Below are positions 1 through 10,761 of a stretch of DNA of 64,000 nt, piece after piece; within the stretch, counting starts at the first letter, position 1; the number at the start of each line of letters is the position of its first letter. The stretch is taken from assembly GCA_958510825.1 (NCBI GenBank), contig OY294046.1, positions 49,829,794 through 49,893,793 on the forward strand. The letters are read 5' to 3'. The notes below the pieces were generated by a model, which was given only the letters and a program-made list of their open reading frames with translations, searched no databases and had not been told where the DNA came from. This stretch comes from Brachypterus glaber (lineage: Eukaryota; Arthropoda; Insecta; Coleoptera; Kateretidae). A program made the position numbers and the translations under genes.

Positions 1-535
1 AAGAAATATATATTTTTTGTGCTCTGGAAAAAAGTTTAGACTGTATACTTTCATTTTGTTTCTTTTTAATTTATTTACTTTTTACGAACAAACTAAGCAA
101 AATAAAAAAAATATTTGTATAAATATTTTTGTAGAGAATTTTATAAATTATAATCTACAAATTAAGTCCTATAAAATTTTTATACAGATTTGATAGTTTA
201 GCCACAAAAGAGCAATTAGGTAAACTCTGCACTTTCATTTTAAGCTTTTTATTTTTTTTTTCGCCTACTTACTCTGATAGTAGGTCCTTGGCATATATAT
301 TTTTGAGTTCCTCGTATTTATTTTTTCTAATATACCCTAAAATTTTCAAAATCCTACTCTTTTTTTTAAGATTTTGAAAAAAAAACGGCATTAAATCCAG
401 GACTTATATCTCAAAAATTTTAGGTGTTGAAAGGTCAGATTCGGTTTCTACGCCCTCGAATTAGTAAGAAAAATTTACTTTCCGATCGGGGCAAAAAAAA
501 AGTTGATTTTTGTTGCCTAGTGTTTTTATCTCATC
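1..535 (+). repeat. Dispersed repeat R1, copy A (left end cut by window)
   Basis: This AT-rich stretch is repeated in the same orientation at 52573-53075. Shared landmarks in the same order include TTTTTACGAACAAACTAAGC, a run ending GTAGAGAATTTTATA, a stretch reading AAGTCCTATAAAATTTTTAT, and near the end CTACGCCCTCGAATTAGTAAG followed by CCGATCGGGGC. Both copies stop resembling each other just after GTTGCCTA. No coding potential, terminal inverted repeat or poly-A tail is visible, so the class is unknown. The copies differ by small indels and substitutions, so they are old relative to the LTR element next door. Confidence 0.75.
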
Positions 536-554
536 TTACGCTAATGTTCCTGTA

Positions 555-558
555 AAGC
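555..558. repeat. Target-site duplication, left copy (AAGC)
   Basis: AAGC lies immediately left of the TGTACC terminus of the left LTR and is repeated immediately right of the other LTR. Four to six bases is the usual target duplication of Ty3/gypsy integrases. Confidence 0.85.
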
Positions 559-2685
559 TGTACCGTAATTAATACGTTCACTGCCAACGGCTAGTTTTGA
601 CAGCGGAGCAATGGGTATGGGCAAGGGAAAAATAGAAAGAATTGATTAATGTTGTTAGGGGCGCCAGTTACTTTAGCTTTTACTCCTTTAGGTAAGTAAC
701 AACCTAGTGTAAATACTTAAGCTTTTCAGTTTGAGAAAATATAACCCCTAAATAAAATAAGATAATTCATTTGAGAAATTTATTATAAATAAACTTAATG
801 AAAGCACATCAAGTAATGTATTAATATATATAAAAAATATGTGTAATTATATTAAGATATAATTAAAGAAATCTTAATAAAAATTACTAAATTCAGAAAT
901 CATTCGACTTAAATGTATAAAGAAAACATGAAGTTCAGCAAGCACCAAGAAATGTATGTAAACAACAATCATTTCTTGCAGTGTATAAAAGTCATGCTTA
1001 AATTAGAAATCATTTAATCAAAAGTATGATATTTAATAATTAATAAATGAGATTAAATGTTTTAAAAAAAATAAGTACCTAAAAATGAACAAAAGCCAGA
1101 AGGGCATATAGTATTAAACAATACTATATCAGATCTGATAAAGTTTACAGTTATAAGAATATTGAAATAAAAGAATTTAAAAATATGAAATATTGCTTTC
1201 AAAAGTTTTCAGAATGAGTACTTAGCTGGTTTCTGCAAAATCCATGAGGTATGAATTCCATCGTCTCCATCTGTGCAAGTCTCCCCTATGCTGATGAATT
1301 CATTTCTCAAATGAAAGAAAAAAAAATATAGGCTGTCCCATCTACTTTGGAAAAATTATCTTCCAGGATAAAATGTACGATTGAAAATGTTGTCCGGGAT
1401 TAAATATGCTTTTGAAAATTATGTCCAATATAAAATTGTCTGCTAGACGGTCATATAGAATTTATCTATGCCGAAAAATACAGAACCATGTTCCAACAGA
1501 ACATCACTCCATGCGGAGAACTTGTATATCAAATATACCAAAATAAACTTCAACTTAAATTAATGTAATTCCATATTAATGGTATAGAAATGGTGAGTAA
1601 TTAATGGTCTAGTGATTGTGCTTAATTAATGTAGTAATAATGGTGCTTTATGGTGCTTAATTAATGGTGCTAAAACAATAATTATATCTCAGAAATATTC
1701 TAAGAAACAGAAAAACTTAACTTACGTCTCATTCTAAGTCTTCGATGTCCATCGAAACGTTATGAATGCATAATTGTAGAAAATATCAGTTATAATATCT
1801 TCCGCATTGTTTAAATATTCATTTTCACTAACTTTAAATAAAAATACATGAAGAATTACTTCGATGATTACAGAAAATAAACACTCGTCAAAATGAGACC
1901 ACCATTGTACAGAGTTCATCAAGAAAGAGCGAAAATCGACCTTATCAACCGGTATGAACCCTTCAGGTGAATAAAATCCTATTTCTGAACTATTAGCGAC
2001 ATCTATGCAAGTCATTATCAACTACAGTTTTACCGTATAGGATTCCTAATAAAGGTAACTGAAACTACATCAAAAATAATAACTAATTAAAAGAATGTTT
2101 CCTAATAAATCTGTATTAGTGATATCTAACCTCAAAATATTACTCTAAGAAACAAATATAAACAATACTTATTGTTTATCAGCAAAACTAATAAAAATAC
2201 GAACAGAATACTAAGTGTCCTGTGAACTAAGTATAAACAAAATACTGAATCTAAGTGAGCAGTTCCAGCAAACTATTTTCAACAAATTCTGGATTATCCC
2301 GAAGGGATAATCATACACAACTTTCCACAAGAGAGACAAGCTACAGGTGAAAGCCAGTGAAATCCAACCCTCAATAGACTCTGAAACATATAAAAACCAG
2401 GTAAGTCCATAGACAAATGTATTATAGAGAAATAAGTCATATGATTCTTTATTATTAAAAATCATATTCTAATTATGTTTTCTTTATGTTATTTTCAGGT
2501 AGAACTATGGAATAGAGACTTATATGGTTAGAATTCAGTTCCTGCTACAAAATAGTCCCAGATACAAAATAGTTCTGTACGTACGTAACTATTTATATAC
2601 AAAATAAACATAAATTATAACGTAAGTAAACGAATAGTTTAATTAACCCTTGCTATATTACAAAGTGACGATTTATGTCGTTACA
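559..2685 (-). repeat. 3' LTR (element sense), 2127 bp
   Basis: Read in element sense it begins TGTAAC and ends GGTACA, the usual TG...CA. It appears identical to 8631-10757. It holds a short internal duplication of TGGTGCTTAATTAATG-like motifs near 1615-1675 and the same TATA-like site as the other LTR at 2589-2599. Two open frames in element sense (1734-2021, 95 codons, and 2211-2465, 84 codons) have no recognisable domain and are not called as genes. Confidence 0.95.
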
Positions 2686-2697
2686 CATGCCCCCTCC
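2686..2697 (-). promoter_or_regulatory. Polypurine tract
   Basis: In element sense the bases just before the 3' LTR read GGAGGGGGCATG, the only G-rich purine run in this AT-rich 3' region. This is the expected position of the plus-strand priming tract of a Ty3/gypsy element. Confidence 0.8.
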
Positions 2698-2936
2698 AAA
2701 AATAATAAAAATATTTAATATACAAAAAATATTTTTATACCAAACTCTATAACTATTTAACTTAAATAGCTAAAATATATACTATATTTTATTTAATAAA
2801 TCAACAAAAAAATACAATACTTTATGTAAATCATTTGAAATACTACTTGATAATTAACAATAGCTAAGCTTGATAACTACGTGTATCATCCGCCTACTCT
2901 TATGTAGAACATAATTTTGGGACTTTATCGGTGTGT

Positions 2937-2996
2937 GTCATAAACAGGTAATTGTCATAATCAGGTAATTGTCATAATCAGGTAATTGTCATAATT
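2937..2996. repeat. 17-bp tandem repeat in the retroelement 3' UTR
   Basis: Three full units of GTCATAATCAGGTAATT (the first with one substitution) and a partial fourth lie between the Gag-Pol stop and the polypurine tract. Short tandem repeats in the untranslated region are common in gypsy elements; a role here is not known. Confidence 0.85.
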
Positions 2997-3215
2997 AATT
3001 TTGTTTTTCTTTTTAGCTAAGTTTTATCAAGATAAAAAAATAGAAATAAGACTTGACTACGCGCATCAGAATCCTCTTCTACAAAAAATATATTTATATA
3101 TTTTTTTTTACTATATACAAAAGTTTTGGGTACCCTTTAAATATTTTCAATACATTGATATTTTTTTAAATATCATTCCGAATAATACTAAGAATATATT
3201 CTTATTTAATAAAAT

Positions 3216-6200
3216 CTAGCCAACTGAAATGTCACTATTCGATCCAAAATATTTCTTTAGATCTTTAACATGCCAGTCGCCTCTATGACCATCTGCATTT
3301 TCCAAAATATACACTAACTTTGACTTTTTCGCAACAACTTTGCAAAGTATGTACTTTGGAGCAAGTTTTGCAGCAAAACTTTTACTAGCATCTGAGAGTA
3401 CTTTGTTTCGTCTCCAAACTTTTTCACCTATATCAAAATTTACTTCACGCTTGCGCAAATCATAAGTACGCTTATTACGTTCATAAGCTTCATGTAAATA
3501 TTTCTTTACATCAACAAAAATCTCTTTAAGATTTCCCAAGTCTTGCCTATACGAGTCTCTGTCACAAGGTTCTAATTTAACACCATCAGTCGATGTCATT
3601 TTGCCATAATAAGTTCCTGTGATAGGTACATTCCTCCCAAAATTAAGAAATGCCGGCGTATACCCCGTAACTTCATTTACAGACGTTCGTAAAGCTAGAC
3701 CTATTTTTGCTAAATTTTTACACCATTCTTTTTGATTATCTTTTATATATGATCTTATAGCAGTAGAAATTGTGCGATGTTGCCTTTCCGTCGGATTATT
3801 TTGACTATGGTAAAGTGCATTAAACCAAATTTTCTGTACATTATATTCATCTGCTAATTTTTTAAAAACTTTACCAGCAAATTGTTTTCCATTATCGACA
3901 ATTAAAAATTGACAGACTCCGTAAACTAAAAAAACTTCATTCTCAATGAATTTACATATTGCATTTGCAGTAGCTTCCCTTAAAGGATGTAATAATGTAT
4001 ACTTTGTAAACCAGTCTGACACAACTAAAAGATAACAAAAACCTTTAGAACTTCTGGGAAATGGTCCCTGCAAATCACATGAAATAACTTGCCACGGATA
4101 ATTTACTTCTTTTTCACGACCCATCAATCCAAAACGTGCAGAATTACTAACTTTTTGTGATTGACAAATATTACAACATCTTACATATTTTAAAATATCT
4201 TTACGCATTTTTGGCCAAAAATATGTTTCTGAAATTCTATGAAAAGTTTTAAAAAATCCCATATGAGAAGCTAATACATCGTCATGACATTCTTTTAGTA
4301 CTTGTTTACGACATTTTTGAGGCACTAACAATTTCCACTCTACAATATTACTTTTTACTTTTGTCTTGGTCGGTATGAACTTATAAATATTATCATCAAT
4401 AACTTTAAATTGCGGATATGAATCTGGACTTTTAACAATTTTTTTCCTCAACTGAATATAATATTTATCACTATTATAATCATTTACATTAAAATTAATT
4501 AAATTTACATCTGGAAAAATTGATTTTTCTGGTTCTATTCTATCAAAAGCTCTGGATAACCCATCAGCTACTACATTTAATTTACCTCTACGATATACAA
4601 TATCCATATCATATTGCTGTAATTTTAATGACCATCTAGCCAAGCGACCAGAGGGATCTTTCATATTACTCAAATATTTTAATGAAGAATGATCTGTAAT
4701 TACTGTGAATTTAACACCTTCAATATATGGTCTAAACCTATCTATAGCAAACAAAACAGCTAAACATTCCTTTTCACCTACAGAATATTTTATTTCACTA
4801 CGTGTTAAAGCTCTACTAGCATAAGCTATTACTTTTTCTTGACCATCTTGCGTTTGTGTTAATATGGAACCGAGGCCAACTAAAGAAGCATCACATTGTA
4901 TAACAAATGGTAAAGAAAAATTGGGACTTGCTAAAGCTGGAGCATTTATTAAAGATTCCTTCAACAATAAAAAAGCTTTTTCTGCATCAGTATTCCAACT
5001 AATGGCTTGTTTTTTACCTTTGCCCTTCAAAAGTGAATTTAATGGGCTAACAATTGTTGAAAAATTCCTAACAAATCTACGATACCACGAAGCTACACCT
5101 AAAAATCGTTTTATCTCTGTACTATTTGTTGGTCTAGGATAGTTTATTATTGCTTCTACTTTTTGCGGATCGGTTCTTAAACCAAAATTATCAATTACAA
5201 AACCTAAATACTTAAGTGATTTTCTAAAAAAAATACTTTTTTCAAAATTTATTGTAAGATTAGCAGATTTTAATTTTTCATGTACTATTTGAAGTAATTT
5301 AATATGTTCCTCAAAAGTTTTTGATACTATTATAATGTCATCAATATAAACAAATATATTTGGATAAAAGGAGAAAGGAAAAAGTTTATCCATTAATCTT
5401 TGCTGACTTTGTGTTCCATTTTTGAGTCCATAACACATTACATTAAATTCAAATAGTCCCCTACCAGGTACGGAAAATGCAGTTTTTTCTTTAGCAGTTT
5501 TTGTAAGTGGAATCTGCCAAAAAGCATTTTTTAAATCTATACTTGATATATATTTTGCATCGCCTAATAAACTCAAAATGGAGTCTATCCTTGGTAAAGG
5601 ATGTGAATCACCTTTTGTAATAGAATTTAATTTACGTCCATCAAAACAAAAACGGTATGTACCATTAGCTTTTTTTACTAATAAAACTGGTGAATTAAAA
5701 TCAGAATAAGATGGTGAAACTATATCATCTTTTAACATTTTATCTAACTCTTTATGTAAAATTTCTATTAAATAAGGTGACAAAGGATATTGACGCATTT
5801 TAAAAGGTTTATTATTTCCTGTATCTATATCATGTTCTATTAAATTTGTTCTACCTATTTTTTCGCTATATAATTCTTTAAATAAACTAACAAATTTATC
5901 TGCTATCTTTTTCTGTTCGTCTGTCAAGTCACATAAGCCTACTGAATTATCTTTATTTATATCCTGACTATCACTGTTACTGATCACATTCAATTTATTA
6001 ATTTTATTATTCCAAGATTCATCAGAAAAATCCAGAGTCATAGAAAACAATTGTAAAAAAATCACACCAAAAATAAAATTTGTTTCCAAAGAAGGAACAA
6101 CCAAGACTTGTAAAATCTTAACTTCATTATCTACTTTAATAGGTAAATAAACAACACCAGTTACCAACTGTTTAGATTTATCAGCTGTAGTAACATGCGG

Positions 6201-8024
6201 TATAAGACATTTATCAATTTTTAAATTAAATTTTTCTAAAATTTTAATCGCGTGACCACCAGCCACTGAACAATTTGCACCTGTATCAATCAAAGCTGTT
6301 ATATTTTTATCAAAAATATTTACTTTAATATATGGACGGTTATCTCTAGGTAATTTAATAAAAGAACTTTTATTAATTACAGACAAACTATACGGTTTAT
6401 AAAAATTTTTAACTTTATTCAACCAATCTTTCCATTCATTCAAATAAAAGCGTTTATTTGTTTCTGTTACACTTGATTTTTGTAAAGAATTGATATTATT
6501 TTTATTATAATAAATGTTTTTACAAAAAGTAGTTTTGTTATCCTTTTTTACCTGACTGTCATTATTATTTTTAGCCTTTTTATTAAGTGAATGCCGACTA
6601 AAATCATCCACTTTCCTATTTAGTTTTTTTGTACAGGAAGGGCAATTTTTAAAAACTACATCTTTATATCCACATTTATAACAAAACTTTGTTCTTTTAG
6701 CTAAACATTTGCTAAAAATATGATTTGGTTGGTTACAGTTATAACAAATTATTTGTCTAATTTTATTATTACTACTATTCTGTGTATTATTAAAGCTTTG
6801 ATTGGTACTTTGACTAATTTGAGAAACTTGACTACTATTACATACTGAACTTTGACGAGTAGAGGAAGATGGGGTAAGTTTGGACACTGTGGTATTATGA
6901 CTACAATTACATTTACTACTAAAATTTTGATTTATATCCGAACTTAGGACATTTACTTTATTAACTGCTTTATTTTTTGCCACACTTTTACCTGCTATGC
7001 TCTTTTGTTTTAATTGATAAGCTTCATCTATTCTTTTACAACTGTCCTTTAAATCTTCTAAATCATTTATTTCTATAAGTGATAATGGTATAAAATAATG
7101 TGGTAATATTCTTTCTCTAATCGTCTTAAGTCTAGTATATAAACTTGCAGCATGAATTAAACGTTTAAACAAGGTTTCCATAGCACCTATAAAAATTGCG
7201 ATAGATTCATCGGGATTTTGATATCTAGAACGGATATCATCCCATGTTCTATCATCTATGTTAGCTGGAAGAAAATCTTTTTTTAATGCTTGAATTATTT
7301 GAGACCACGAATTTAAATTATCTTTAATTGAGAGAAACCATGACAATGCTGGTTCTTTGAATAAGTCATATGCGGATTTAAATAACATTTCGTCTGTAAC
7401 ATTTCTACTTATTTTCATATATTCAACTTGCTCAATAAAATTTAAAACATTAGACTTTCCATCAAAATTAATATTCCATTTATAAACTGGTACTGATTTT
7501 AAATAATCATTATCTTTTTTACTAGAAACATTAGGACTAAACTGTGTACTATTATGTAATGAAATATTATTATTTACTTGAGTAAGATCTGAATTTTTAC
7601 CAGATTTTTCATAAAGATCTAAAATATCTGCTTCTATTTCTAAACAAGTTGCTTTTGTTATTTCTAAAAATTGAATACGTCTAACTTTATTTTCTTCTAC
7701 TTCAGGAAAACGTTGCAGACGATTTGTTACATGTACTAAATAAGTTTTTAATTTTCTTAAATCAGCTAAACTATAATCACCATGATATTCTACAATTTCT
7801 GAAGATATACTATCTAAAATTCTATTAATATTTTCCACTTCACTGTTAAAATTAAAAGTCGGATCTACATATTTTACTTTAGGATCTTCCCTAGCTATGG
7901 CTCTACCTAAAACTTTAATTCTAGATGCTCTATTATTTTTTGCTGTTAAATGTCTTATACGAAGTTCATAATTTACCATTTCTGCAGTCAAAAATCTAAT
8001 TTCCATTTTATCTAAATCTTCCAT
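3216..8024 (-). CDS. gag-pol: Gag-Pol polyprotein of Ty3/gypsy retrotransposon (1602 aa)
   Basis: A single uninterrupted frame encodes all enzymes of retrotransposition. Gag occupies roughly residues 1-570 and ends with a CCHC zinc knuckle at 427-440 (C427, C430, H435, C440). A second knuckle-like CX2C...C at 448-461 has Val at 456 where His is expected. The aspartic protease has DTGA at 580-583. Reverse transcriptase spans about 735-915 with FVYIDD, the catalytic aspartates being 895 and 896. RNase H follows with D1045, E1086 and D1111. Integrase has the HHCC finger (H1247, H1254, C1284, C1287) and a textbook D,D35E triad (D1317, D1377, E1413). The C-terminal 1520-1590 resembles the GPY/F-type tail. 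The order PR-RT-RH-IN defines Ty3/gypsy. Gag and Pol are fused in one frame with no frameshift. The ATG at 8022-8024 is the first in-frame Met after a 581-bp leader. No envelope gene follows. All catalytic residues I checked are intact, so the product should be functional if expressed. Confidence 0.97.
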   Translation of the reverse strand: MEDLDKMEIRFLTAEMVNYELRIRHLTAKNNRASRIKVLGRAIAREDPKVKYVDPTFNFNSEVENINRILDSISSEIVEYHGDYSLADLRKLKTYLVHVTNRLQRFPEVEENKVRRIQFLEITKATCLEIEADILDLYEKSGKNSDLTQVNNNISLHNSTQFSPNVSSKKDNDYLKSVPVYKWNINFDGKSNVLNFIEQVEYMKISRNVTDEMLFKSAYDLFKEPALSWFLSIKDNLNSWSQIIQALKKDFLPANIDDRTWDDIRSRYQNPDESIAIFIGAMETLFKRLIHAASLYTRLKTIRERILPHYFIPLSLIEINDLEDLKDSCKRIDEAYQLKQKSIAGKSVAKNKAVNKVNVLSSDINQNFSSKCNCSHNTTVSKLTPSSSTRQSSVCNSSQVSQISQSTNQSFNNTQNSSNNKIRQIICYNCNQPNHIFSKCLAKRTKFCYKCGYKDVVFKNCPSCTKKLNRKVDDFSRHSLNKKAKNNNDSQVKKDNKTTFCKNIYYNKNNINSLQKSSVTETNKRFYLNEWKDWLNKVKNFYKPYSLSVINKSSFIKLPRDNRPYIKVNIFDKNITALIDTGANCSVAGGHAIKILEKFNLKIDKCLIPHVTTADKSKQLVTGVVYLPIKVDNEVKILQVLVVPSLETNFIFGVIFLQLFSMTLDFSDESWNNKINKLNVISNSDSQDINKDNSVGLCDLTDEQKKIADKFVSLFKELYSEKIGRTNLIEHDIDTGNNKPFKMRQYPLSPYLIEILHKELDKMLKDDIVSPSYSDFNSPVLLVKKANGTYRFCFDGRKLNSITKGDSHPLPRIDSILSLLGDAKYISSIDLKNAFWQIPLTKTAKEKTAFSVPGRGLFEFNVMCYGLKNGTQSQQRLMDKLFPFSFYPNIFVYIDDIIIVSKTFEEHIKLLQIVHEKLKSANLTINFEKSIFFRKSLKYLGFVIDNFGLRTDPQKVEAIINYPRPTNSTEIKRFLGVASWYRRFVRNFSTIVSPLNSLLKGKGKKQAISWNTDAEKAFLLLKESLINAPALASPNFSLPFVIQCDASLVGLGSILTQTQDGQEKVIAYASRALTRSEIKYSVGEKECLAVLFAIDRFRPYIEGVKFTVITDHSSLKYLSNMKDPSGRLARWSLKLQQYDMDIVYRRGKLNVVADGLSRAFDRIEPEKSIFPDVNLINFNVNDYNSDKYYIQLRKKIVKSPDSYPQFKVIDDNIYKFIPTKTKVKSNIVEWKLLVPQKCRKQVLKECHDDVLASHMGFFKTFHRISETYFWPKMRKDILKYVRCCNICQSQKVSNSARFGLMGREKEVNYPWQVISCDLQGPFPRSSKGFCYLLVVSDWFTKYTLLHPLREATANAICKFIENEVFLVYGVCQFLIVDNGKQFAGKVFKKLADEYNVQKIWFNALYHSQNNPTERQHRTISTAIRSYIKDNQKEWCKNLAKIGLALRTSVNEVTGYTPAFLNFGRNVPITGTYYGKMTSTDGVKLEPCDRDSYRQDLGNLKEIFVDVKKYLHEAYERNKRTYDLRKREVNFDIGEKVWRRNKVLSDASKSFAAKLAPKYILCKVVAKKSKLVYILENADGHRGDWHVKDLKKYFGSNSDISVG

Positions 8025-8605
8025 TTTGAATATTTATTTTTCAAAATTTAAATTCAATTTACTCAAAATATTTATTTTATAATAAAATATTTATACTGTA
8101 CCACAAATTATTTTTTTTTTGTGTACACTGTTCAACAAAGTTTTTGCATACTTTGGAAAATTTCCCAAATATGTCAAAAAAATACTAAATTATTATTTAT
8201 CTCAATTGGACAAATTAATAATTATAAATAGTCTCCAAAACTACAAAATTAGCTAATATTTATTCATATCCTTCGCATAAATAAATACCCTATTATCCAT
8301 TTATTTCTATTGAATAAAAGATAATTTCTAGAAAAACTGAACCCACGCCAAAATTTCTCTATTCCATGTTATTCCATAAAATTCAGAATAAACATAAAAA
8401 ACACATATCTGATATATCTTATCAGATTAACTCTAATTTGACTTAATTTTCAACAAAAATTATTTTATTCAACAGTTATATGTAGTTTTTCTCAAAATGA
8501 ACTTTAAGTTACACTGAAAAAAAAATAAGCTTTAGATTTTTATAAAAAATACACTGAGAAAAATGGAGTAAAATTAAAAAAACAAGTGTTCTATCTATCC
8601 AAATA
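8025..8605 (-). other. 5' untranslated leader of the retroelement
   Basis: The region between the primer-binding site and the Gag ATG is AT-rich and contains no open frame of note. It is where packaging signals would be expected, but nothing specific can be read from the sequence. Confidence 0.6.
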
Positions 8606-8623
8606 CCACGTTCTTGGGCGCCA
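8606..8623 (-). promoter_or_regulatory. Primer-binding site, tRNA-Lys type
   Basis: Seven bases inside the 5' LTR end, the element-sense strand reads TGGCGCCCAAGAACGTGG. The opposite strand matches the 3' end of eukaryotic tRNA-Lys (…CCACGTT GGGCGCCA) except for a 3-base insertion (CTT) in the middle. The first ten bases are exact. Lysine tRNA priming is known for several gypsy-like elements, including, as I recall, the Ulysses/Osvaldo group. Confidence 0.8.
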
Positions 8624-8630
8624 ATATTAG

Positions 8631-10757
8631 TGTACCGTAATTAATACGTTCACTGCCAACGGCTAGTTTTGACAGCGGAGCAATGGGTATGGGCAAGGGA
8701 AAAATAGAAAGAATTGATTAATGTTGTTAGGGGCGCCAGTTACTTTAGCTTTTACTCCTTTAGGTAAGTAACAACCTAGTGTAAATACTTAAGCTTTTCA
8801 GTTTGAGAAAATATAACCCCTAAATAAAATAAGATAATTCATTTGAGAAATTTATTATAAATAAACTTAATGAAAGCACATCAAGTAATGTATTAATATA
8901 TATAAAAAATATGTGTAATTATATTAAGATATAATTAAAGAAATCTTAATAAAAATTACTAAATTCAGAAATCATTCGACTTAAATGTATAAAGAAAACA
9001 TGAAGTTCAGCAAGCACCAAGAAATGTATGTAAACAACAATCATTTCTTGCAGTGTATAAAAGTCATGCTTAAATTAGAAATCATTTAATCAAAAGTATG
9101 ATATTTAATAATTAATAAATGAGATTAAATGTTTTAAAAAAAATAAGTACCTAAAAATGAACAAAAGCCAGAAGGGCATATAGTATTAAACAATACTATA
9201 TCAGATCTGATAAAGTTTACAGTTATAAGAATATTGAAATAAAAGAATTTAAAAATATGAAATATTGCTTTCAAAAGTTTTCAGAATGAGTACTTAGCTG
9301 GTTTCTGCAAAATCCATGAGGTATGAATTCCATCGTCTCCATCTGTGCAAGTCTCCCCTATGCTGATGAATTCATTTCTCAAATGAAAGAAAAAAAAATA
9401 TAGGCTGTCCCATCTACTTTGGAAAAATTATCTTCCAGGATAAAATGTACGATTGAAAATGTTGTCCGGGATTAAATATGCTTTTGAAAATTATGTCCAA
9501 TATAAAATTGTCTGCTAGACGGTCATATAGAATTTATCTATGCCGAAAAATACAGAACCATGTTCCAACAGAACATCACTCCATGCGGAGAACTTGTATA
9601 TCAAATATACCAAAATAAACTTCAACTTAAATTAATGTAATTCCATATTAATGGTATAGAAATGGTGAGTAATTAATGGTCTAGTGATTGTGCTTAATTA
9701 ATGTAGTAATAATGGTGCTTTATGGTGCTTAATTAATGGTGCTAAAACAATAATTATATCTCAGAAATATTCTAAGAAACAGAAAAACTTAACTTACGTC
9801 TCATTCTAAGTCTTCGATGTCCATCGAAACGTTATGAATGCATAATTGTAGAAAATATCAGTTATAATATCTTCCGCATTGTTTAAATATTCATTTTCAC
9901 TAACTTTAAATAAAAATACATGAAGAATTACTTCGATGATTACAGAAAATAAACACTCGTCAAAATGAGACCACCATTGTACAGAGTTCATCAAGAAAGA
10001 GCGAAAATCGACCTTATCAACCGGTATGAACCCTTCAGGTGAATAAAATCCTATTTCTGAACTATTAGCGACATCTATGCAAGTCATTATCAACTACAGT
10101 TTTACCGTATAGGATTCCTAATAAAGGTAACTGAAACTACATCAAAAATAATAACTAATTAAAAGAATGTTTCCTAATAAATCTGTATTAGTGATATCTA
10201 ACCTCAAAATATTACTCTAAGAAACAAATATAAACAATACTTATTGTTTATCAGCAAAACTAATAAAAATACGAACAGAATACTAAGTGTCCTGTGAACT
10301 AAGTATAAACAAAATACTGAATCTAAGTGAGCAGTTCCAGCAAACTATTTTCAACAAATTCTGGATTATCCCGAAGGGATAATCATACACAACTTTCCAC
10401 AAGAGAGACAAGCTACAGGTGAAAGCCAGTGAAATCCAACCCTCAATAGACTCTGAAACATATAAAAACCAGGTAAGTCCATAGACAAATGTATTATAGA
10501 GAAATAAGTCATATGATTCTTTATTATTAAAAATCATATTCTAATTATGTTTTCTTTATGTTATTTTCAGGTAGAACTATGGAATAGAGACTTATATGGT
10601 TAGAATTCAGTTCCTGCTACAAAATAGTCCCAGATACAAAATAGTTCTGTACGTACGTAACTATTTATATACAAAATAAACATAAATTATAACGTAAGTA
10701 AACGAATAGTTTAATTAACCCTTGCTATATTACAAAGTGACGATTTATGTCGTTACA
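8631..10757 (-). repeat. 5' LTR (element sense), 2127 bp
   Basis: Begins TGTAAC and ends GGTACA in element sense. It contains the promoter that would drive the element and appears identical to 559-2685. At 2.1 kb it is several times longer than a typical gypsy LTR and is similar in size to what I recall for Ulysses. Two element-sense frames (9806-10093 and 10283-10537) repeat those of the other LTR and are unassigned. Confidence 0.95.
10661..10671 (-). promoter_or_regulatory. Candidate TATA box in the 5' LTR
   Basis: Element-sense TATATAAATAG lies about 86 bases from the outer edge of the LTR. It is a good TATA match, but in such AT-rich sequence chance matches are frequent and no initiator can be confirmed. 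If real, U3 would be short and R-U5 unusually long. Confidence 0.35.
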
Positions 10758-10761
10758 AAGC
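10758..10761. repeat. Target-site duplication, right copy (AAGC)
   Basis: AAGC follows the GTTACA edge of the right LTR and matches the four bases at 555-558. Confidence 0.85.

Larger units (their letters stand above)
559..10757 (-). mobile_element. Complete Ty3/gypsy LTR retrotransposon, Ulysses/Osvaldo-like
   Basis: A 10199-bp element lying on the minus strand. It has two direct LTRs of 2127 bp, a 5945-bp internal region with a primer-binding site next to the 5' LTR, one long Gag-Pol frame, a polypurine tract next to the 3' LTR, and a 4-bp flanking duplication. Every part needed for an autonomous retrotransposon except an envelope gene is present; the 518 bp between the stop codon and the polypurine tract is too short and too stop-rich for env. 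The LTRs keep a constant 8072-bp offset from end to end and I saw no mismatch where I compared them, so the insertion looks recent. From memory, very long LTRs with a tRNA-Lys primer site recall Ulysses of Drosophila virilis and the related Osvaldo and Woot elements. That placement is inference until a reverse-transcriptase tree is made. Confidence 0.95.

Noticed and set aside
2698..3215. Envelope gene for the gypsy element
   Set aside because: Only 518 bp remain after the stop and no open frame with signal peptide or transmembrane segment exists in element sense.
3001..3219. 72-codon plus-strand frame in the retroelement 3' UTR
   Set aside because: AT-driven hydrophobic translation, opposite to element sense, no domain.
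4864..5142. 92-codon plus-strand frame
   Set aside because: Antisense to the reverse transcriptase/RNase H part of Gag-Pol; a shadow frame.
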